Origin: Borrelia recurrentis A1
Lineage (GTDB): Bacteria; Spirochaetota; Spirochaetia; Borreliales; Borreliaceae
Assembly: GCF_000019705.1 (NCBI RefSeq)
Contig: NC_011260.1
Span: forward strand, 1-52,772
Reading direction: 5' to 3'
DNA: 52,772 bases
The notes under the pieces are model-generated. The model was not told the origin of the DNA. It ran no database searches and saw only the letters and a list, made by a program, of their open reading frames with translations. Positions 1-7,557 of this stretch are shown piece by piece. Within the stretch, counting starts at the first letter, position 1. Each line of letters starts with the position of its first letter. The translations under genes were made by a program, and so were the position numbers.

Positions 1-488
1 TTGGCTTTCTTCGTGGTTGTCACCAAGTCGGTAAAAAGTAGCAATTGGCAACCTTCGTGGGCCGTAAAAACAGGTTCTGCCCTTTAAATCCGCATAGGAG
101 GGGAAGCTTTTTTTTGATACTCCACCAATGTACCCTAGGGTTCTTAAACCATTTCGAATAGTCTAAAAAGGTTCCCCCACTTTACTTCTCTTATCTGTGG
201 AGTTAACGGCATTAAGCCCTGAGTTTCCTCCAGCCATATGGCCAAAAGAAGTAAAAACATTCAGAAAATTCATTCCTTAAACCAATAATAGACTTCAAAA
301 ATTTACTCTGAGAACTCTCTCCCTCTCCTTCCTTTATTCCTCCTCCACTATTACATCCCACCACTATCATCATCATCAATATTATTCCCTTAATCCTCAT
401 TCTATTCCCTATATTATTCACTCTATTTATATCTCCTCTCTCTCACTCTCTCTATTTCTCTCATACCTTTTTTTTCTTCTCTCTTCAT
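1..488 (-). pseudogene. vlp (variable large lipoprotein) 5' fragment running off the window
   Basis: The minus strand carries a ribosome-binding site (AAGGAGG) and ATG at 488, then a purine-rich leader, a hydrophobic run and the lipobox VVGC followed by NSGGG, typical of Borrelia Vlp/Vsp lipoproteins. The leader ATG is one base out of frame with the lipobox frame, which opens at a GTG at 421. After the lipobox the text can be followed in shifting frames as [10 protein letters not shown], then LNAV, then KRSKVGE, which is Vlp-like, but single-base indels accumulate below about position 280. Below about 120 no homology can be followed and GC is clearly higher than elsewhere. This is either a decayed archive gene or a low-accuracy contig end. 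Confidence 0.7.
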
Positions 489-582
489 TTTCTTCGCCTC
501 CTTATTTTTATTTTTTCTAGCTTATCTTTAAAAGCAAAAAACAAATAAATGAGGATTTAATAACATACACAATACTGCAAAT

Positions 583-607
583 AAAAAAAGAGAGCTCTCT
601 TGCTCTC
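583..607 (-). terminator. Rho-independent terminator (GAGAGC hairpin)
   Basis: On the minus strand GAGAGC and GCTCTC form a 6-bp stem (590-595 with 602-607), followed by a run of seven T. It lies downstream of bdr (850-1386) and upstream of the truncated vlp leader. The same GAGAGC-loop-GCTCTC-T design follows many vlp genes in this window. Confidence 0.6.
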
Positions 608-639
608 CCTTTGCCAAAATTCTTACATAATAACTTAAC

Positions 640-845
640 TATATTTCAATATATACTAATTCACCTATTAATTAGATTGATTTTAGAATTGTGTCTCATT
701 TTACCTCCAACCTATCAACCTTATTTAACCTTATTCAATATAAAATAAATAATTATTGATAAATTATTTATTTTTGCTAAAAAATAGCAAAAATTATAAA
801 AAATTTGCAAAAAAATTAAACTTATTCTTTATATAGAAGAAATAT
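640..845. repeat. Conserved bdr-vlp spacer, copy 1
   Basis: Noncoding AT-rich spacer between a bdr gene and a vlp leader. It contains the recognisable string AGATTGATTTTAGAATTGTG, followed by AACCTATCAACCTTATTTAA. Near-identical versions lie at 10305-10515 (same orientation) and 24758-24962 (opposite strand). Its conservation in three places, always between bdr and vlp, is higher than expected for neutral spacer. It may correspond to a downstream-homology-type recombination sequence, but that is inference. Confidence 0.6.
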
Positions 846-849
846 TTAT

Positions 850-1386
850 TTATTTAAATATCAGCGTTAATAAAATTCCTACAGTTATGGTAATAATAGT
901 CCCAAACATCCAATTATGTAATTTTAATTTACTATTAAGTTCCATTTTGTTAATCTCAATTTTAGTATCAAGCTCATTAAATTTAGTATCAATCTTAATA
1001 TTGAAGTTATTTTCAATGGTATTCATCTTATTATCAAGTTCTTTAATAGTAGACTTTAAATCATGTTTTACAGTATCAATTTTCTTATCAAGATCTCTAA
1101 TATCTGATCTCAATTCACTTCTTACGTTGTCTATCTTATTATCAACCTCATTGAATTTATTATCTATTCTACTAATAAGTTCTTCTTTTATGTCAAAAAT
1201 TTTTTCTTCTAAATGTTTTAATTTTATGTCAAAATTTTCTTTAAGATACTCAAGATCTTTAATAGTAAGCTCATTTTTATAGTATCTATAAGATAAATCA
1301 TCAGCAATTTCTCTATTAATACCCACCTTTACAAGCTCATTTAATACCATTTGTCTGGTTACTACTGGTTGCATCATGTACTCCAT
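850..1386 (-). CDS. bdr: Bdr family coiled-coil membrane protein
   Basis: 178-residue Bdr (Borrelia direct-repeat) protein of unknown biochemical role, usually anchored in the inner membrane. The N-terminus has the family block QMVLNELVKVGINREIADDL followed by SYRYYKNELT (about residues 13-42). Residues 50-150 are a heptad-like coiled coil made of repeats such as LDxKIDTV. The C-terminus is one hydrophobic segment after NWMFGTIIT. The ATG at 1386 is preceded by AAGGAGAT at the right distance. It is the first of four bdr genes here. The conserved spacer lies downstream and a vlp leader follows, the same arrangement as at 10520-10972 and 24227-24754. Family assignment is firm; function is not known. 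Confidence 0.93.
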   Translation of the reverse strand: MEYMMQPVVTRQMVLNELVKVGINREIADDLSYRYYKNELTIKDLEYLKENFDIKLKHLEEKIFDIKEELISRIDNKFNEVDNKIDNVRSELRSDIRDLDKKIDTVKHDLKSTIKELDNKMNTIENNFNIKIDTKFNELDTKIEINKMELNSKLKLHNWMFGTIITITVGILLTLIFK

Positions 1387-1424
1387 GAAAATCTCCTTAT
1401 ATAATTATTATAGTATTTTGAGGA

Positions 1425-1512
1425 TTTATTGTTAAGTAAAATAAGTGAAATTTAGTTGATGTTGAAAACACAAAGATATTAGAAAAGATTTGTCTTTCTA
1501 TTTTGTGAGTAC
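1425..1512. repeat. Direct repeat shared with the far end of the window, copy A
   Basis: About 88 bp, recognisable by TTAAGTAAAATAAGTGAA and AGATATTAGAAAAGATTTGT. It recurs in the same orientation at 51948-52042 with roughly 85 percent identity by eye. At the right end this sequence is the 3' part of a decayed minus-strand gene; here only that 3' scrap is left. Confidence 0.65.
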
Positions 1513-1711
1513 ATGTATTAATCAAAGTAAGCATAAACTTTTATTTATCCTTTACGATATAAAATATATACCTCATCTGATAAATAATTCCTTTACTTCA
1601 CACTATGACATTACTGATATTACATCTTTACTAATTGTATATATATCCAAAAACTTCATAATATAATTATCATCTTTTAAATAAAGACACAACAAACATA
1701 AGTGATTCGTA

Positions 1712-1870
1712 GTGAACTGCTATTTCTAAATCAAAGATTATAGAAATAGCTTCTTGTTTCATCCCATGATAGCTTTTTAGGTTCTATAAGAACGATCATC
1801 CACGAGAGCATGGTCCACAAGCTTTACTTCAGGCAGTTCCTGCCTTAGTTTTTATTTCCTTATAATAATA
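1712..1870 (-). ncRNA. Putative TnpB guide (omega/reRNA) scaffold at the tnpB 3' end
   Basis: On the minus strand the end of tnpB runs into a structured segment: hairpin AGGCAG-TTC-CTGCCT (around 1831-1845), then TGTGGACCATGCTCTCGTGG, and a final perfect 10-bp stem-loop (1719-1750) before AGTTCAC. In IS200/IS605 elements the omega-RNA overlaps the 3' end of tnpB and the terminal hairpin, and the guide begins just outside the element. The order of parts matches, although the protein gene itself is broken. Expression is inferred, not seen. Confidence 0.5.
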
Positions 1871-2542
1871 AGCCTTAAGATTTAGAGCTGCATTTATATC
1901 TCTATCGTGCAAAGTGTTACAACTCCTACAACTCCACCTAATATCACTTAATTTTAGAGTTGTATTTTTAATACCGCAATTGTTGCATAGCTTGCTTGAT
2001 GGAAAATATCTATCAACTTTATGTAAATAGGCTCCCGCACCACTCTGATTTATATGATAATTGTCTTACAAACTCATGCCATCCCAAATCATTAACACTT
2101 TTGCCAAACATTCCTTTTTGCATACTTTTAATTGATAGGCTTTCTATTACTATATTTTTACAATTAGCTACAAAATAATAAGATAATTTATGTAAAAAAT
2201 CTTTTCTTTGATTTGAAATTTTCCTATGCAACTTGGCAACTCTTAATCTAGATTTAGCTTTATTCCTTTTTTAAGTTCTCTAAAAAAATTACTATACGCA
2301 AAATTTAAATCAATCCATGCGCTACAAAGAGCTAAACTATCAACTTCCGTTAAAAATGGAAATTCATTTTTATAATTACTTGGATTAACGCTAATACTTT
2401 TCTTATTCTTTTCATAATAGCCTTTCTTATCACTTAACATTTTGTTATACAAAAATCTTACGCATCCAAATACTTTTGAAAAGTATTTCTTTTGATTAGT
2501 GTTAGGATATATTCTGTACTTATAAGCTTTATTAGCACTCAT
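1829..2542 (-). pseudogene. tnpB: tnpB (IS605 OrfB, RNA-guided nuclease) remnant
   Basis: The N-terminal piece (2542-2243) reads NKAYKYRIYPN, FGCVRFLYNKML and EVDSLAL, the standard TnpB wedge/REC start. It then jumps to KAKSRLRVAKLHRKI, so about 120 residues including the first RuvC aspartate are missing. The middle piece (to 2019) has the second RuvC block NIVIESLSIKSM and LGWHEF. After another frameshift come the zinc-finger halves CNNC and CRSC and the final motif HDRDINAALNL. The stop is TGA at 1829. The nuclease cannot be active because of the deletion and frameshifts. The start is an ATG at 2542. Confidence 0.85.
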
Positions 2543-2581
2543 ATGTTTTATTATTTTATAATATTTTATACTTAAGTGTAT

Positions 2582-2987
2582 ATGTCACACAAGCTAACTT
2601 TTAATAATCACTGCGTATATTCTATTAATTATCACCTAGTATTAGTTACTAAATATAGGCATAAATGCCGAGCTTTCATCTTTTCTTTACCAAATAATAC
2701 TTAATATATGTTCTTTATGGAAAATAACCCTTAATGAATTCAACCATGATAAGGATCATATTCATTTATTACTAGAATTTACCCCCAATATTCAACCTTC
2801 TAAATTTATCAATAATCTAAAAACAGTATCTTCAAGGCTTATAAGGAAAAAATATTCTACTCATTTAGATAAATATTATTGGAAACCTTATTTTTGGTCT
2901 AGAAGTTATTGTCTTATTTCTACTGGAGGAGCCTCTATTGATATCATCAAAAAATATATTCAAAATCAAAATAAATCCATTTATTAA
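2582..2987 (+). pseudogene. tnpA: tnpA (IS200-type Y1 HUH transposase) remnant
   Basis: Translation from the ATG at 2582 reads NNHCVYSINYHLVLVTKYRH, the usual IS200 TnpA start. After one frameshift near 2685-2695 it continues in frame with DKDHIHLLLEF (the HUH metal-binding pair), then YWKPYFWSRSY and TGGASIDIIKKYI, where the final Tyr is the expected catalytic residue. The total is about 135 residues, normal for TnpA. Only the frameshift (loss around PNNT-stop) disables it. It was found by reading frames across the indel, so no single open frame covers it. Confidence 0.8.
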
Positions 2988-3041
2988 CAAATTCATCTCC
3001 ACCTATAATTTCTATGAAATTTAGGCGGAGATGAATTTGTT
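2986..3041. repeat. 19-bp stem-loop at the tnpA-side end of the IS element
   Basis: AACAAATTCATCTCC (2986-3000) is matched by its complement ending at 3041; the 19-bp stem has one mismatch and an 18-nt loop. It overlaps the tnpA stop. It can act as the TnpA-recognised subterminal hairpin or as a terminator. The sequence just beyond it is the PF57 relic. Confidence 0.65.
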
Positions 3042-3048
3042 AATATTT

Positions 3049-3571
3049 GTTAAAATAACAACACTCAGAACATTGAGACAAGATTTATGCTTTTTATGTA
3101 AAAATGACATTATTGAAAAAACACTAATCAGATTGGGAAAAGGAAATAGTTCTTACATAAGATATACTGTTAACAAATATAGCAATAACAACTTGAACCG
3201 TTTATTAGAAAGTAAAGAATCTATAGTTGAACATGATGCTAATGCAATATATAAATTCACAAAGAAAACACAAAAAAAATATTTACAAAACAAAAAAGTT
3301 AAAATTTATAAACCTAAAAATGCAACTAAAAATGTCAGTCATATTATAAATAATAAAAAAGAAATAAAAGATAAAGGAAAAAATGATATTATCTTTAAAA
3401 TAAGCAAAGTTGCAAAAGGAAAAACAATGAAATATTTAGATAAAATAGAAGAAAATAAAAATAAAAAAAGATATGAAGAGAGTATTTTTAGGGTAAAAAT
3501 TGGTTGAAGCAGTCAAAGCTTGCAGAATTTACAAATAGGGGTTATTATAATCAGAGCAATAAAGAGGAATA
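3049..3571 (+). pseudogene. PF57 (plasmid maintenance, Borrelia ORF-A type) 5'-truncated duplicate
   Basis: Nearly identical to the C-terminal three quarters of the complete PF57 gene at 4952-5638, starting at ITTLRTLRQDLCFLC. The first 55 or so codons are gone at the IS boundary. A one-base loss in an A-run near 3498 shifts the frame just before the end (GVKNWLK becomes VKIG-stop). Downstream the DNA still matches locus b as far as GAGGAATAAAGTAT, then jumps into a PF32 tail. It is part of a ghost partition cassette. Confidence 0.85.
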
Positions 3572-3576
3572 AAGTA

Positions 3577-3717
3577 TTAGTCATAAAAAAATTGATAGGC
3601 ATTATCCCTAAGAGGGATGATATAAAGAAAACAATTTTTTATAGAAAAGATTTTTGTTTGGATAATAATTATTATCAAGCATATAAAAAGGCTCTAAATA
3701 ATCTTTTGAAAAAGTAA
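3577..3717 (+). pseudogene. PF32/ParA C-terminal scrap
   Basis: Encodes LIGIIPKRDDIKKTIFYRKD and the following 25 residues, the last part of the ParA at 6193-6945, with only a few changes. PF50 and the first 80 percent of PF32, including the Walker motifs, are missing, so a deletion joined the PF57 end to this tail. The junction has a short unmatched filler (around 3568-3577). Not functional. Confidence 0.85.
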
Positions 3718-3752
3718 CAAAGACAAGTTGTTCAGTTGCAAACAAAAGAAGT

Positions 3753-3830
3753 ATTAATGCCATAAATAATAAAAATACTTAGAAAATCTTCATAAAAAAT
3801 ATAAACAGAGGTTGCAAAAAGGAATTTAAT
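3753..3830 (+). pseudogene. PF49 scrap (start codon joined to C-terminal tail)
   Basis: After the PF32 tail the sequence follows the PF32-PF49 spacer of locus b (CAAAGACAAGTTG) up to ATTAATG, the PF49 start. It then continues with the last 20 or so codons of PF49 (KNLHKKY.QRLQKGI-like) to a TAA. The central 500 bp of PF49 is deleted. This completes a collapsed copy of the PF57-PF50-PF32-PF49 cassette. Confidence 0.75.
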
Positions 3831-4197
3831 GTAGTAATATATACATTACATAATGTGGTTATTTGTGGTAACTACCTATAATGAACTGTTTGGTTGAGAA
3901 CCTTTTAGTAGGTTATATTAATGTCCCTGGCTTAGGGTTATTAATAAAATCTACTATTTTGTAGTTATTTCATATTTATATCAATTTTCGCTAGTAGTTA
4001 AAGTATATAAAGCGATTTGCTTTTTTGATTGTGATGTGATTTGTATACAATACATCTTAGTTAACCTACCTTACTCGTTATTTCTTTTCCAAAATAAATT
4101 TTTAGCTTTAAATATATATTATTTTCTTGTATTTTTTCAATTATTTTAACTTTTGTTATATATTTTATTTAAAATTAACTTTAAAAGAGGTTTATTT
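3831..4197. other. Intergenic region between ghost cassette and lipoprotein
   Basis: About 370 bp without a gene I can support. It is AT-rich, with a small imperfect palindrome around ACATTACATAATGTGG (3843-3858) and scattered short inverted repeats near 3900-3975. Its position after a partition relic would suit a lost origin region, but no iterons are evident. Confidence 0.3.
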
Positions 4198-4662
4198 ATG
4201 AAAAATGCTTTCATTTTCTTGTATATTTCGTGTATTTTATTTAATAGTTGTTGGCATAATCCTAATGCGATCAATAATTACCCTAAAGATATTCAGATGA
4301 GGGAAGAATCTGTAAAAAAACAAATAACAAAAGATCAAAGCTTATTTTTAGATTTAGTAAGAGATTCTTTAGGTACTAAAAAAGCAGATGTATATGGTAA
4401 AATTCTAGCTTTAGATATATCAAAAATTAAACCTGTGCTTGATAATATGCAATCAAACCTTAAAAAATGTGGTGGTAATTATAATGATAACCTTGTAAAA
4501 CTCAAAAAAAAGTTCAAAGAATCTTTGAAAGATATTACAACTAATGATATTGATACTTCAGACAATGATATTTCAAGTAATACATCTTCAGACAATTCTA
4601 ATGGTAATAATATTTTTAGTGACAATATATTTGAAGGTTTATGTGATGCACTTAAGAATTAA
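4198..4662 (+). CDS. Mlp-like lipoprotein
   Basis: Lipoprotein of about 154 residues. The start is placed at the ATG at 4198, which has AAGAGG seven bases upstream, not at an earlier in-frame codon. The signal peptide MKNAFIFLYISCILFNSC ends in a lipobox-like FNSC. The mature part resembles the Mlp core: DQSLFLDLVRDSLG, then ILALDISKIKPVLDNMQSNL and KKCGG, with the tail rich in D, N and S. Mlp proteins are surface lipoproteins of cp32-type plasmids with no established enzymatic role. A strong hairpin lies 130 bp downstream. It sits just before partition locus b. The assignment is by motif recall; it is more divergent than the Mlp at 21288. Confidence 0.6.
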   Translation: MKNAFIFLYISCILFNSCWHNPNAINNYPKDIQMREESVKKQITKDQSLFLDLVRDSLGTKKADVYGKILALDISKIKPVLDNMQSNLKKCGGNYNDNLVKLKKKFKESLKDITTNDIDTSDNDISSNTSSDNSNGNNIFSDNIFEGLCDALKN

Positions 4663-4794
4663 GTAATAATTTAATTTACATTAGTTTCTAATTTCTTAAT
4701 ATTTAGGTTTTGCTGTTTATTTAGGCTAAAAATATTGTTTTTAGTATAAGTAGAGTATAATTTAGTGAAATCTTATTTTTATTTTTGAATTTTA

Positions 4795-4828
4795 TTAAGA
4801 ATCTCTAATTAGAGATTCTTAATTTTTT
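4795..4828 (+). terminator. Rho-independent terminator, 12-bp stem
   Basis: TTAAGAATCTCT and AGAGATTCTTAA form a perfect 12-bp stem with an AATT loop (4795-4822), followed by six T. It would end transcription of the lipoprotein before the PF57 promoter. Confidence 0.75.
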
Positions 4829-4888
4829 GATGCTGCTTAACTTTATTCAGGTTGCAAATATTTGTTAATTGAAATAATTTTAATATTG

Positions 4889-4917
4889 TTTACATTTAAA
4901 AAAATATTATGTATAAT
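4889..4917 (+). promoter_or_regulatory. Sigma70-type promoter for partition operon b
   Basis: TTTACA (4889-4894) and TATAAT (4912-4917) are separated by exactly 17 bp, 35 bp upstream of the PF57 start at 4952. The ribosome-binding site AGGAGA is at 4940-4945. It likely drives the whole PF57-PF50-PF32-PF49 operon. Confidence 0.65.
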
Positions 4918-4951
4918 TTAGAAAAAATGAGTTCGCAGTAGGAGAAACCAG

Positions 4952-5638
4952 ATGACCAAACAAAAATTAGAACTTAATACACAACCATTAAAACAATATC
5001 ACACTAGATACTATAAAATATTATCAATACTTAAATACTTTCAAAGAAATGCTATTAATTACAACCAAACAAAAATATTAAATACATTAAATTTTTTCCT
5101 TAAAAAGGATGATATTAAAATAACAACACTCAGAACATTGAGACAAGATTTATGCTTTTTATGTAAAAATGGCATTATTGAAAAAACACTAATCAGATTG
5201 GGAAAAAGTAATGGTTCTTATATAAGATATACTGTTAATAAATATAGCAATAACAACTTGAACCGTTTATTAGAAAGTAAAGAATCTATAGTTGAACATG
5301 ATGCTAATGCAATATATAAATTCACAAAGAAAACACAAAAAAAATATTTACAAAACAAAAAAGTTAAAATTTATAAACCTAAAAATGCAACTAAAAATGT
5401 CAGTCATATTATAAATAATAAAAAAGAAATAAAAGATAAAGAAAAAAATGATATTATCTTTAAAATAAGCAAAGTTACAAAAGGAAAAACAATGAAATAT
5501 TTAGATAAAATAGAAGAAAATAAAAATAAAAAAAGATATGAAGAGAGTATTTTTAGGGTAAAAAATTGGTTGAAGCAGTTAAAGCTTGCAGAATTTGCAA
5601 ATAGGGGTTATTATAATCAGAGCAATAAAGAGGAATAA
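4952..5638 (+). CDS. PF57 plasmid replication/maintenance protein (locus b)
   Basis: 228 residues, lysine- and asparagine-rich. It belongs to the Borrelia PF57 (ORF-A) family that, with PF50, PF32 and PF49, supports plasmid replication and stability; PF57/62 proteins are the best candidates for the replication initiator. The N-terminal half (residues 15-100) looks like a winged-helix DNA-binding region with LNTQPLKQYHTRYYKIL and TTLRTLRQDL; the C-terminal half is basic and helical. It has a good RBS and promoter, and only 3 bases separate its stop from PF50. Closely related to the relic at 3049 and more distantly to the gene at 35125. Confidence 0.88.
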   Translation: MTKQKLELNTQPLKQYHTRYYKILSILKYFQRNAINYNQTKILNTLNFFLKKDDIKITTLRTLRQDLCFLCKNGIIEKTLIRLGKSNGSYIRYTVNKYSNNNLNRLLESKESIVEHDANAIYKFTKKTQKKYLQNKKVKIYKPKNATKNVSHIINNKKEIKDKEKNDIIFKISKVTKGKTMKYLDKIEENKNKKRYEESIFRVKNWLKQLKLAEFANRGYYNQSNKEE

Positions 5639-5641
5639 AGT

Positions 5642-6217
5642 ATGCAATGCCCTTTAGAACGTTTAAGATCAAAAAGAATAAAAATTGAACCAACAAATAA
5701 AAATAAAAAAAACGATACTTTTATTAAAATAGAGAAAATAAATAATAGAACAATGTATCATACCAAAATTACCAAAGACTTTTACGTCTTTGGTGAAAAT
5801 AAAAAACAAAAAAATAAATTTTTGATATGTATGAGAGATATTTTTAAGTCTGAAAGAATAAATGCATTCAATTTATTTTCGATAAAAGGAGATGACAGAT
5901 TTTTAGGAATGTATTATGGATACAAAGATTTGGAAAAACCAATAATCATAAATTATAAAAATGATGCAGTCGGAACCAATCAGTCTATAAAAATGTTTAA
6001 AGTTTGTTATGTAGAATTTAGATTTAAACATGGAAGTGTATTTTGTTATATAAAATGTATGAAAAATTTATTAAAAAAAGAAAAAAAAAATCAAAAATAC
6101 TGTGAAATTTTGTTTAGTCATTTGATAGATCTGGAAAAAAAAGTGTATGAATTTTATGACAAAACATTACCAAAGGGGGGAATTGTAGTAAAGTGGATAG
6201 AAAAAAACCAGAAATAA
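5642..6217 (+). CDS. PF50 plasmid maintenance protein (DUF226-type, locus b)
   Basis: 191 residues, PF50 family (I recall Pfam DUF226). Family hallmarks seen here are LERLRSK at the start, YHTKITKDFYVFG (about 41-53), DDRFLGMYYGY and VEFRFKHGSVFCYIK, and the closing IVVKWIEKNQK. Molecular role unknown; it is always linked to the ParA gene and needed for stable plasmid inheritance. The ATG follows the PF57 stop by 3 bases, using GAGG within the end of PF57. Its end overlaps the PF32 start by 25 bp, indicating translational coupling; the same overlap is found at loci c and d. Confidence 0.9.
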   Translation: MQCPLERLRSKRIKIEPTNKNKKNDTFIKIEKINNRTMYHTKITKDFYVFGENKKQKNKFLICMRDIFKSERINAFNLFSIKGDDRFLGMYYGYKDLEKPIIINYKNDAVGTNQSIKMFKVCYVEFRFKHGSVFCYIKCMKNLLKKEKKNQKYCEILFSHLIDLEKKVYEFYDKTLPKGGIVVKWIEKNQK

Positions 6218-6945
6218 TTACTATTGCAAGTATTAAGGGTGGTGTTGGGAAAAGTACAAGTGCTTTGTTTTTTTGCAACATATTATCCTCTAAGGAGCAA
6301 AGAGTTTTATTGATTGATAGCGATCCTCAAGCCAGTGTTACTAGTTATTTTTTATTGCAATTGCAAGACCAAAATGTGGATATTGAAAAATATAATCTTT
6401 ATGAAATTCTTAAGCAGAGAAAATATATAGAAAATTGTATTTTTAGTATGAATGAATTTATAGATATAATTCCAAGTTCATTAGAGTTGTCCTCTTTTAA
6501 TTCGGAAAGTATTCCTTTGCAAGATAATCTATTAGAAAAGAGACTTCTATCAATTAAATTGAAGTATGATTATATAATAATAGACACAAACCCTAGTTTA
6601 GGGCATCTTTTAAATAATGCTTTGATTATTGCTGATTACTTGGTTATTCCTATTAATTCTGATTTATGGGCAGTTGAAAGCATAGATTTAATAACAGATG
6701 CTATAAAAAAAGTTTATAGGGAAGATCTTGAGCCTAACTTTTTAGTAACAGGTGCTTTAGAGAGACAGAGTATAGATAAGGAAATAATATCAGAATTAGA
6801 AATTCGTTATAGAGAAAAATTGATAGGCATTATTCCTAAGAGGGATGATATAAAGAAAACAATTTTTTATAGAAAAGATTTTTGTTTGGATAATGATTAT
6901 TATCAAGCATATAAAAAGGCTCTAAATAATCTTTTGAAAAAGTAA
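6193..6945 (+). CDS. ParA-type partition ATPase PF32 (locus b)
   Basis: 250 residues, small ParA without an N-terminal HTH (type Ib-like). Deviant Walker A KGGVGKST is at residues 15-22, switch motif LLIDSDPQAS near 37-46, and Walker B YIIIDTNPSL near 118-127. The start is GTG at 6193, chosen because it aligns with the ATG starts MDRKK at 16906 and MDKKE at 34501 and gives the same 25-bp overlap with PF50. PF32 sequence type defines plasmid compatibility in Borrelia; this allele is clearly different from the other two in the window. It likely segregates the plasmid with PF49 as partner. Confidence 0.95.
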   Translation: MDRKKPEIITIASIKGGVGKSTSALFFCNILSSKEQRVLLIDSDPQASVTSYFLLQLQDQNVDIEKYNLYEILKQRKYIENCIFSMNEFIDIIPSSLELSSFNSESIPLQDNLLEKRLLSIKLKYDYIIIDTNPSLGHLLNNALIIADYLVIPINSDLWAVESIDLITDAIKKVYREDLEPNFLVTGALERQSIDKEIISELEIRYREKLIGIIPKRDDIKKTIFYRKDFCLDNDYYQAYKKALNNLLKK

Positions 6946-6984
6946 CAAAGACAAGTTGTCCAGTTATAGACAAAAGGAGTATTA

Positions 6985-7557
6985 ATGGGTATTAAAAATA
7001 AAAATAAGATGATCATTGGGAGAAGAGTTAAAGTAAATGAAGATAATTTGTTTGTAAAATTGCCCGAAGATAGTCGTAAGGAAGAGTATTTGAGATTAAA
7101 AGACCGGCTCAAGTCTTTGGTAGTAGATGATATTTATAATAAGATAGAGACAGCAAAAGTATTAAGTTTGATAAATGAAAAGAAATTATATATATTTGAT
7201 GGTTATAAAAGTTTTTATGGATTTTTAGCTGACTTTAAGATAGCCAAGTCTCAAGCATATAAATATATTAAAATAGTATCAGGTATGGCGCAGGGTATTA
7301 TTGATTATGATTTTATAATCAATAATGGGATTGAAAATACGATAAAAAAATTGGGAATCAAGAATATTGTAAAAAAATCGAAGCATAATTTGACAAAACA
7401 ATTGTGTTTTCAGTTTAAAAGTCAAGATAGTTATGATTTTTATAAGAGAGACACTAAATTTATGTGTTTTGTGTTAGATGAACTTTTTATAAATAATAAA
7501 GAATATTTAGAAAATCTTCATAAAAAATATGAACACAAGTTACAAAAAGGAATTTAA
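6985..7557 (+). CDS. PF49 partition-associated protein (locus b)
   Basis: 190 residues, PF49 family. Recognisable blocks are LYIFDGYKSFYGF and KIAKSQAYKYIKI (an HTH-like segment near residues 85-100), then QLCFQFKSQDSYDFYK and FVLDELF near the C-terminus. Thought to be the ParB-like or DNA-binding partner of PF32; that is family inference. The ATG is preceded by AAAAGGAGT and lies 39 bp after the PF32 stop, so it is the last gene of the operon. Intact, unlike its counterpart at locus d. Confidence 0.88.
   Translation: MGIKNKNKMIIGRRVKVNEDNLFVKLPEDSRKEEYLRLKDRLKSLVVDDIYNKIETAKVLSLINEKKLYIFDGYKSFYGFLADFKIAKSQAYKYIKIVSGMAQGIIDYDFIINNGIENTIKKLGIKNIVKKSKHNLTKQLCFQFKSQDSYDFYKRDTKFMCFVLDELFINNKEYLENLHKKYEHKLQKGI

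Larger units (their letters stand above)
1712..3041. mobile_element. Decayed IS200/IS605-family element (divergent tnpA and tnpB)
   Basis: A plus-strand tnpA relic (2582-2987) and a minus-strand tnpB relic (1829-2542) are divergently arranged, with 39 bases between their start codons. The tnpB-side end has a perfect 10-bp stem-loop (GCTATTTCTA at 1719-1728 with 1741-1750) followed on the minus strand by AGTTCAC, the kind of terminus common in this family. The tnpA-side end carries a 19-bp stem (2986-3004 with 3023-3041, one mismatch). No terminal inverted repeats or target duplication are expected for this family and none were found. The element abuts the truncated 5' end of a PF57 relic, which it probably interrupted. 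Confidence 0.8.

Noticed and set aside
887-1282. 131-codon plus-strand open frame opposite bdr
   Set aside because: Antisense shadow: rich in Leu/Ser/Ile as expected for the complement of coiled-coil codons; no ribosome-binding site. Similar shadows lie opposite the other bdr genes.
2019-2231. Treating the short open frames 1996-2178 (plus) and 2019-2231 (minus) as separate genes
   Set aside because: The minus one is the middle of tnpB; the plus one is its shadow.
1829-2542. Possibility that TnpB is a functional RNA-guided nuclease
   Set aside because: The segment with the first RuvC aspartate is deleted and at least one further frameshift precedes the zinc finger.
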